A stretch of DNA of 64,000 bases. Origin: Dermanyssus gallinae. Taxonomy: Eukaryota; Arthropoda; Arachnida; Mesostigmata; Dermanyssidae. Position 1 is the first letter of the stretch. Each line of letters opens with the position of its first letter. Position numbers and translations under genes: made by a program. The notes under the pieces were generated by a model. That model was not told the origin of the DNA. It did no database searches and saw nothing but the letters and a program-made list of their open reading frames with translations. The stretch spans positions 1 to 64,000 of the forward strand of contig QVRM01002221.1 of assembly GCA_003439945.1 (NCBI GenBank), written 5' to 3'. Of this stretch, positions 56,509 to 64,000 are shown piece after piece.

Positions 56509-57897
56509 AAGGTAAATGCCGGAGTAGATTAAAAATTTGCCATGACATGAAAAACCGTACACGGGCAATTAGCCTTACGGAAAAATCTAAAAAAAAAACA
56601 AATATATATATATATATATATTTATATACATGTCAACATCTTGACAAAATATATTTAATGAGCACATAATGGATTCGAATATTATATTCGTCGTATATAT
56701 ATATATAATGGCCACGTCTTGTCATTGGTACATTAAGTCGTTCCTTGTGGCATATCTGCAACACCGTGTTGCCCTGTGTTGATGATGTTGATGAGAGCAC
56801 GACGAAACGTCCACAAAGTCGAGTGGGCTAAACTACGTATTAAACATCATCAGTAGCTTTGTTTTGCGCCCCGTCTCTCTCTGTCTGTCTGTCTGTCCGC
56901 CTGTCTGTGTCTATGACTGACAACTGAGCGATTATTGGCTTCGGGTTGATTCGCAGCATCGTTACATGCCGCTCACACGACGGCGACCATGACGACGACG
57001 TTCAAATAGCAACTATTTGACATTTGACGCACCGACCGAACTGCGTTATGGCGCATTCGTATACGAAACGATTCCACCACCAACAGCAGTGTATGCTGCA
57101 GCTGCAGCTGCTACTGCTGCTGGCCCATATGCTGAGTGAGTGGCGGCCATCATGGCCTCCACCTCATCATGCTCAACGAGCGACGAACGAACGAACCAAT
57201 GGACTGGATGCGTGCTTACGCGTGCACTGTATGCATACGTAATCGACATATATGTGTTTTGTTAGTGTCTATGTCTATGTGCGTGCGTGTGTCTAATGCA
57301 TTTCTACGCAGGCGGACCTCGTTTTTAGGTGAATGCGCGCGCCTGTTCTCGAACGAATCTGATAGATCTGTGTATTCATTCGATGCAAACGAGAACAGAC
57401 AGAGAGATCTGCTATTTACATCCGCTTGCTTCTTCATCGTTGTCGTCGCCGTCGTCGCCGGTGCTGCAGCGGCACATCAATGTTGTTTGTATCTGTCGCT
57501 GCATAGAGCGTCAATGGTGAGCAGCGCAACTCGCGAACAGGAGAAGGAGGTCTCTCCAAAGAGACCAAGTCCCACCGGCCAGCCAACCAACCAACAGCCG
57601 CGAATCGCCGCGGCTTTCAAAGCGTCTGCCTGCCTATCTGCCTCCCGGCCGCCGATCAAACGAAGCGTTCAAAGGCAACTCGAGCAGCTCGAGAAGCGCG
57701 CGACGCGTGCTGACATGTTGTTTGTTGATGGCGGGGGCAGATGATCGCGTCATATTATGCGCGCAATGTCTACGCAGCGTAGCGATTCTTCCGGTCTTCG
57801 TTTTCTCCTTGTTCTTCTTCTTTTGGCGTCTTCACTGCGGGCCCCGCCACATCTGGTCCATCGTCAAACAAATTCAGTCGATGGTGGTGCAGCAGCT

Positions 57898-57953
57898 GCC
57901 GCTGTCGTTGTTGTTGTTGTTGTTGTTGTTGTTGCGGTTGTTGTTGTTGTTTT
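57898..57953. repeat. (GTT)n microsatellite
   Basis: About 18 GTT units with few interruptions, followed at 57985-58022 by an (ATT)n tract. Confidence 0.9.
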
Positions 57954-57983
57954 GCTATTGATGACGGTGTTGTTGTTTTTGTC

Positions 57984-58019
<36 letters not shown>

Positions 58020-58451
58020 GTTGTGATTATTGGTGGGGGTAAGACGGTCGGCAGCTCTTTGCGAGCGGGAAGCGACATAGTCGTTGATGTACGTACTTAC
58101 GACGATCAGTGTGATTCGATGTGGGCGAATATGTGTCTGTATTGACGAGACTGGCTGCATTCACTCTTAAGCCACTAAGTTCATTCTCCCATCTTCGTCC
58201 TTTTTTTTTCTTTCAATATGACCATTACTCGTCTACCTACGGCAACGATTTCCATCATGTGAACATGTGACTTTTTTTTTGCCTCGCTCCTATTGGTACT
58301 ACTGCAACAACTACACTACTGCACTACAACGCTTTGGTACTGCTTGTCGTGGTCGAGTCTGAAGTCTCTTCTCTGCCAGGGAAGCAAACCAAGGGGGCAG
58401 GGAATCGTGCTCCATTTTATGTGCCGTTCGCTGGAAGTTCAACCGTGCTGT

Positions 58452-58510
<59 letters not shown>

Positions 58511-58515
58511 TATAG

Positions 58516-58555
<40 letters not shown>
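58452..58555. repeat. (TA)n microsatellite, about 100 bp, interrupted
   Basis: TA tract broken by ACATATATATAGACAAA; followed by ACACATATAAAATG. Confidence 0.95.
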
Positions 58556-58556
<1 letters not shown>

Positions 58557-58780
58557 AAATGACAGAGAGAGTGAGAGAAAAAGAGAGGCGGAAAACCACC
58601 ACTGTGGGTATGGCGTCATCGGTGATAGTTAACGCTCGCCGACGTTGTCCCCCGAGCGTCTTAGCGTAGGGAAACGGCAACAAGGCTACAACAACAGGCA
58701 TATATATGCCTGCAGCGATAGTGGGGATGATGATGGTGGTGGTGGTGGTGCCGGTGCCGGCGGCCAGGGGACGAAGCAAC

Positions 58781-58799
58781 GGGGGGGGGGGGGGGGGGG
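58781..58799. repeat. Uninterrupted 19-nt G run
   Basis: Nineteen consecutive G on the + strand, preceded by GGTGGTGGTGGTGCCGG. Confidence 0.9.
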
Positions 58800-59261
58800 T
58801 GTCAGTGTCACAGCTCTATGAGGGTAGTGCATTACTCTGACATTTGACGACGATGATGAAGGCGATGAATCACGGACGACTTCAGTGAACCGACCGACCG
58901 ACTGTCCGAGGTCAACCAACCGACTGACTCACTGAGTCACGAATGAGGACTGGCGGGGGTTCAGGTGGGGTGTGGGGGGAGCGGGAAGGGGAAGAGGGGG
59001 GGCGTCGTGAGGTGTCGTCGTTACAGATTTGCGGTCACTAGTAGGACTAGCTAGCAAGCTCCACACCGCCGCCTTTCTTTCGTGGTCGCTGCTTAATACC
59101 GGCTACCGGCGGGTTCGCTGCCGGTTGTTGGATCGACAAACGTAAACAGATAACCAGATAGATGACTGATGGCGATGGTGGTGATGATGGCCATGACGAT
59201 GGCGATGATGCTGATGGTGAAGTGACTGGGCTGGTGATGGTGAAATGGTGATAAACTAGAG

Positions 59262-59443
59262 TTTTCGGGCTGACCCTGACAGCCAAGATTTCAGTCTACG
59301 GAACTGTTTTTCACATTGCTTCATAGACGGACAACCCCCATAAATACAAATCGCTGCAACGGTGGGGCTCGAACCCGCGCACCTGCTATGTGTCTCCTCC
59401 GGTTACGAGGCGCAGACGTAAGCCACCATGCCACCACCGGGCT
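59262..59443 (-). mobile_element. tRNA-derived SINE, family 2, most complete copy
   Basis: On the - strand CGGTGGTGGCATGGTGGCTTACG gives the A-box. GCGGGTTCGAGCCCC is a near-perfect B-box. The body TTTGTATTTATGGGGGTTGTCCGTCTATGAAGCAATG and 3' end CTTGGCTGTCAGGGTCAGCCCGAAAAC follow. It matches 9969-10126 throughout and 32202-32267 at the 3' end. Confidence 0.85.
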
Positions 59444-59646
59444 CGACCCGTGAAATGGTGATGGAGGCGTCATTTCTGGCTGAATGGATTGATGATGCAC
59501 AAGAACACCAAGCTTGGCGCAAGCAAGCAGGCAACCGCCTGTCCTCTCGTCCGGCTCGGTGACGCCGCCGGATAAGTTTGACGACAGCAATCACACCTCG
59601 ATGCACCACTGTTTATGCATCAATAATTCTTGGCTGACTGGCTGGT

Positions 59647-59676
59647 AACCGAGAGAGAGAGAGAGAGAGAGAGAGA
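59647..59676. repeat. (GA)n microsatellite
   Basis: About 14 GA units. Confidence 0.9.
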
Positions 59677-59816
59677 ACGGCAAGAATAAATATTGTAAGA
59701 GGGGTGGTGGAAAGTCGGCAGGCAATTCAACTTTCGGTAAGCAAAAGAGAGAGAGAGGACAAAGCGGGCTCGCAAATAAATGATGGGGCCGACGAATTCG
59801 ACAAGCGAAGTTGGTC

Positions 59817-59820
59817 GTCG

Positions 59821-59851
<31 letters not shown>
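59817..59851. repeat. (GTT)n microsatellite
   Basis: About 11 perfect GTT units; encodes only a homopolymer in each frame. Confidence 0.95.
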
Positions 59852-60710
59852 CCATCCTCTCATACCTTTACGCCTACGAGCGTGGCAGTGGCGAATCAGA
59901 ACAGCGTCAGCGGTGACGGCAGTACAACAGCGGCAGAGCAATAATCACATGACAATGATTGACAGCAACAACAACAACAAAAACTTTAGCAACAGCATCA
60001 ACAATAACAACGACGACGATGACGACGACGACGGCACGCTTTCATTGACTAGTTTTGTTGTTGCTGTTGTTGCTGCTGTTTCTGGTCGATGTTACGATTG
60101 TTACGGTTGATTGTAGGTGTTGCCCTTGCTATTGTTGTTGTTGTTGTTGTTAATACTGCTGTCTGTGTGCTTTTTTGTTGCTGTTTTTTTTTTATTGTTG
60201 TCGTGCGGTGTGGGCCGCGTCATCACCGTTGGTGTTATGATTTTTGCTTTTGCTGCGATTGCTGACCTATTTCATGATTTTTATAACGCGGTGTCGTCCT
60301 CACGACTTACGTTGCTGTTGTTGTTGTTGTTATTGTTACTGTCTTCATTTTTCGCTCGGGGGACTATTGTAGCTGGCGCTTGCAGTGTTGCTGTTGTTGC
60401 TGTTGCTGCTGTTATTGTGGTGGCTGCTGCTGCGGTTGTTGTAATTGTTGCTGCTCTTGTTGCTGCTGCTGCTGTTGTTGCTGTTGTTGTTGCTGTTGGC
60501 GTTGCGCCAATGTGTTATTCTTATTACAGATACGTTGAAGTTAAGCGGAGCAGCGCTCTAAGTGAGCGAACTAAGCAAGCGAAGATGAGTAGGCACATTT
60601 CATAAACAATAGGGTAGGGCAACAGGAAGAACAATAGCAGGAGCAACCGCTACAACAACAAAGAAACAATAAAAAGAACAACAACAACAAAGAAACAATA
60701 AAAAAACACC

Positions 60711-60764
<54 letters not shown>
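60711..60764. repeat. (CAA)n microsatellite, 54 bp
   Basis: Eighteen perfect CAA units, preceded by a duplicated AAGAAACAATAAAAA. Confidence 0.95.
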
Positions 60765-61293
60765 GTAATAACAATAGCAATGACAAGGGTGAGGATGGTG
60801 ACGTTGACGGCAGCGATAATCATCTTAATGCTAATCTGGAAAACAGTTACCCCTGACTGCTCGGTGTTTTTTTTTTCGAACGTTGACATTCTACCGTTTG
60901 CTGGTTGCGAAAGGTGCGCACTGATTTCAACCACGCGGACACATACACGCCGCCGACAGCCAGAGAGTCTGATAACTATGAAACACGCACACACGGAACG
61001 TATGGCCAAACGCATAGTGCTGAACTGCATAGCATGGTAATACTACAAATAATAAGTATACTTATAATAATAATAATAATAGTAATGAGGCCGATTACAA
61101 TAGAAAGTATGCCACACCTCATGAGAACAAGAGCAAAGCTCGCAGCAGCAGCAACAGCATTGGCGACATCGGTTTAACGTCGACGCGGTAGCACTCATCT
61201 TCATATTCATTCATCTTCATCATCATCATCATCGTCATCAGCGTCTTGTTCATCGCCTTCATGATGCTCAGCTTTCGCTCACGCCGGCGCCCA

Positions 61294-61325
61294 CGGCAAC
61301 AACAACAACAACAACAACAACAACG
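61294..61325. repeat. (CAA)n microsatellite
   Basis: About ten CAA units; further CAA blocks at 61867-61880 and 61920-61948. Confidence 0.9.
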
Positions 61326-62030
61326 ATGACGACACCATCATGGCCCATGACATCGACATCCGGCCACACCAGGTGGGGGGTGGGGGTGATGGGGAAATAT
61401 ATGGTGTTCGCCTCTCGGGGTTCGCTTTTTGGTCTGTCTGTCTGGTAGTTAGATGATATAGTCTGCTGGTGCCCCGGCGCCTGTGACATCTAGCTACCCC
61501 GCGCGCTATGCGACCCCTCGTCACTATAGTGCTATGCCGACAGTCCATCAGTGACCGTGTCCCCCAGCGCCCAGCCCAGCGCGGCCGACCAACCGCTAAG
61601 CGCGTGTGAAGAGTTGATTCCGCTCCTCCTCGTCTAGGCTCTCCCCCCCCCTCTCTCTCTCTCTCTCTCTTTCTCTCTGCAGCCACTGCCGTTAGCAATT
61701 AGTACTTCTTCTAGCACTAACACTGTTACCACCTCCCCCCGCCCCCCCCTACCCCCCCGCGCATCTCCCGTCCCCCCAAACGACGTGTGTTGCAACCGAC
61801 CCCACTAAGAGACCGCCGTTAGCCGTAACGAATGGCCACGGTTGCTGGACACGGCCAGCCGGCAAGCCACAACAACAACAACAGCAGCGCCAACAACAAC
61901 AATCAACAACAAATAACAACGTCAACAACAACAACAACAACAACAAATAAGAACAATCAACGTCAACAATAGTGTCAAAATCTAAAACAACACAAATTAC
62001 AACAATGACCAATTCACTCAGGAGACACTA

Positions 62031-63000
62031 ATTAAGTGGACAACGACCACGACGATTACCAGGGGGAGGGGGTTCGCTGGTTATTGCTGCTAGTAAGCTT
62101 GCTAATTCGCGGTTATGATCGTGATTGTCAAAACGTTACAATACAAAAGTATGTACAGCAAAGCAAAACACTTGTGCTGCTCGCCTATTCGAGCGTTCAG
62201 TATTGTGTCGCATGTTGGTCACTGGCAGACTCATTGATGATTCGTGATGGCGTGCGTATGTGTATGTAATTGTGTGAATTTGTATTGTAGTTGCTATTGT
62301 ATTGGAGTAAGTGGTACTGGGGGATGAGAGCATGTGTGTTGAGCATTGAGTGGACGCGTCGCTTATATTACAGCTTATTTATTATGTGCACTTTTAGAGA
62401 GAGAGTGGGAGAGCGAGAGAGAATCCACCCATATTTGCAATCTTAGAGAGAATGCATTCAACTGCGTCTGCGATTTCTAATTATAGTCACGCCGCGTCGT
62501 TTTAAATGACCGCACAAATTACTGCACTTGAGCGTTTGCTCGTATATATATATATATATATATATATAGAGCCGCCAAATTGAACAAATCGATATCAGGA
62601 AACAAGCCAGCCGGGCGGGAACAATCATCATGCCTAATATTTGAAAACATCCGCTGAGTCGTTCGGACTGCGTATCGATCATAATGATACGCGTTCAGTG
62701 TCCATCGTTTTGATTTGACGTTCAAAGATAAACAAATACTCGTCACAATCGTCGACTCAAAAATACCACAAGAAAAAGACACCAATAAATTGTGTCGCCA
62801 ACGGTAGAGCTTCCCACACACTGTCCGCACATGGCTATCTGATAACGAATCTACAGCTCGAACGTGCGGAATAGGGTCCCTCTCTCTCTCTCTCTTTGTG
62901 TGAATATGTGTATATGCGTATGTATATAACGCATTTCCCTTGTTGGCTGTTTCAGTTTGCCAACGTATTTTTAGTTCTTATACGTAGTAAAGGTTTTACG
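62031..63000. other. No gene recognised
   Basis: AT-rich DNA with a (TA)n tract at 62540-62569 and a (CT)n tract at 62878-62896. Confidence 0.5.
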
Positions 63001-63004
63001 TTAC

Positions 63005-63007
<3 letters not shown>

Positions 63008-63054
<47 letters not shown>

Positions 63055-63080
63055 TGTATATATATATATACATACATACA
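63008..63080. repeat. (TA)n microsatellite with ATGTAT interruption
   Basis: TA tract of about 40 bp, then ACATATATGTATATATATATATACATACATACATA. Confidence 0.95.
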
Positions 63081-63262
63081 TATCCGGTTGTCCGCTTTGA
63101 TCATAATAAAGCATAGCAGAATTTTGAGCAGGCCTTCGAAGTCGCAGACAGCATAATGCGTCGCTTTTTCAAATCCCGCATTTGCTTTTCCCTATTATCT
63201 CTGTCATCAATACCGCCTGACCTTATCTGAGTGCAGCAAACACCCACACAGAAATCGTCACA

Positions 63263-63295
<33 letters not shown>
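63263..63295. repeat. (TA)n microsatellite
   Basis: TA tract of about 32 bp. Confidence 0.9.
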
Positions 63296-63298
<3 letters not shown>

Positions 63299-63609
63299 GG
63301 AGCCGCCATGCATTCAAAACAGGACAAGAGAGTGTTTTCACATTTTCCTCTTATTGTACCGTCTCTTGCCTACCCAGTTTATGTTTTATGACTGTATTCT
63401 GAGCAGCCTCCGTGATCTGTTATCTATTCACCATATATGCCAATTATTACAAAATGCTTGTGCGATATCACCAAAGCTCAATAATGGCACGTAATGGCGT
63501 AATAAGGATGATTATCCTTCACAGCACTCGATAGTGGCCGTGCTGCTAGATAACAGAGAGCACTGACACAGAGTCTTTTCTTACGGATTTATTTTTGGTA
63601 GTCGAAAGC

Positions 63610-63693
63610 CTCGATTATATAGACTCGTGTATATCTATATATATATATATTATTCGTCGATCATATAGACTCGTATATATATATATATATAAA
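63610..63693. repeat. Direct duplication of TCGA(T)TATATAGACTCGT with TA tracts
   Basis: CGATTATATAGACTCGTGTATATCTATATATATATAT is followed by a second CGATCATATAGACTCGTATATATATATAT, about 47 bp apart. Confidence 0.8.
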
Positions 63694-63747
63694 TCTGCGC
63701 ACATAGACATACGTGGACATATATGTCTATATGCATACATGTGCCCG

Positions 63748-63777
63748 GACTCTTAAGACCGGTCTATCTTAAGAGTC
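63748..63777. repeat. Perfect 11-bp hairpin
   Basis: GACTCTTAAGA and TCTTAAGAGTC are exact reverse complements around CCGGTCTA. Confidence 0.9.
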
Positions 63778-64000
63778 TAACTCTAAATATTCCGGTTGTT
63801 TTAGGCTTCAGCTATATTGTCTGTTTGTACACGTATTGTGTATCTCGTGTTGGTTTGAATAGCCCCCATTAGAGGAGTCTCATTTGCGTTTATATCATTT
63901 TACTTTAATTAGGATAACTGTCTGGCTGGCTGGGTTGTAGAACGAATTAATTTACTACCTGATCAAGTATATATGAAGTGCCTTTAATTTATAACACGTC
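63778..64000. other. No feature recognised at window end
   Basis: AT-rich sequence, no coding signal. Confidence 0.5.

Larger units (their letters stand above)
57000..62030. other. Third triplet-rich, GC-richer island; no gene established
   Basis: Dense (GTT)n/(CAA)n, (GAT)n and C-run tracts and CpG-rich unique stretches, as in the island upstream of Gap1. It lies inside intron 2 of the Ras-GAP gene if that gene continues on +, so it could house an alternative promoter or a nested gene. The 202-codon frame 57136-57744 (+) has a hydrophobic segment near residues 104-119 followed by a basic, Pro/Gln-rich tail. It could be real, but is only weakly supported. Other long frames (57757-58026, 60117-60605) are poly-Val/Leu read-throughs of GTT repeats. 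Confidence 0.4.

Noticed and set aside
57757..58026. Apparent signal peptide followed by a Val/Leu run
   Set aside because: The hydrophobic part continues into GTT and ATT microsatellites, so the secretion-like look is an artefact.
60117..60605. 162-codon hydrophobic frame resembling a multi-pass membrane protein
   Set aside because: Almost all of it is GTT/GCT triplet repeat; no conserved loop or motif.

Overview
The window is nuclear DNA from an animal, very probably an arthropod. R1-clade and R2-clade LINEs, several mariner/Tc1 families and tRNA-derived SINEs occur together, and the one recognisable host gene has a very long intron. A mite or another arachnid would fit, but the species cannot be fixed from the sequence. 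There is no bacterial gene organisation. Most long open frames are read-throughs of (GTT)n/(CAA)n or (TA)n microsatellites, not genes.

Host gene: the only protein-coding gene I can support is a + strand GAP1-family Ras GTPase-activating protein (Drosophila Gap1 / vertebrate RASA2-RASA3 type). Its first coding exon is at 39391-39520. A second exon, carrying the start of the first C2 domain, is at 54342-54465. The two are separated by a 14.8 kb intron, the splice phases match, and the join reads FG|EAKNLP. The rest of the C2 domains, the GAP domain and the PH/Btk domains must lie beyond 64000.

Layout. 1-5.5 kb: nearly full-length but frame-broken R1-superfamily LINE on the - strand, with a poly(A) tract and a 50-bp minisatellite at its upstream end. 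5.8-17.2 kb: repeat-rich DNA holding a LINE RT relic, two related foldback elements, two SINE families, a mariner, an R2-clade fragment and two copies of an undescribed 0.32-0.37 kb repeat. 17.3-21.9 kb: (GTT)n-rich island. 22-31 kb: decayed DNA transposon and three LINE relics. 31-39.4 kb: second (GTT)n/(CAA)n-rich, CpG-containing island just upstream of the Gap1 start codon, so probably its promoter and 5' UTR region. 39.5-54.3 kb: intron 1, carrying three mariner relics, one Tc1 relic, one AT-cored foldback and many (TA)n tracts. 54.5-57 kb: start of intron 2, with a SINE and two unexplained ORFs. 57-62 kb: third triplet-rich island. 62-64 kb: AT-rich DNA with (TA)n.

All transposon genes found are broken. 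Nothing here forms an operon or a defence system. The most informative points are the split Gap1 gene, a possible start-codon-spanning hairpin in its first exon, and several repeat families that can be defined from two or more copies inside the window.
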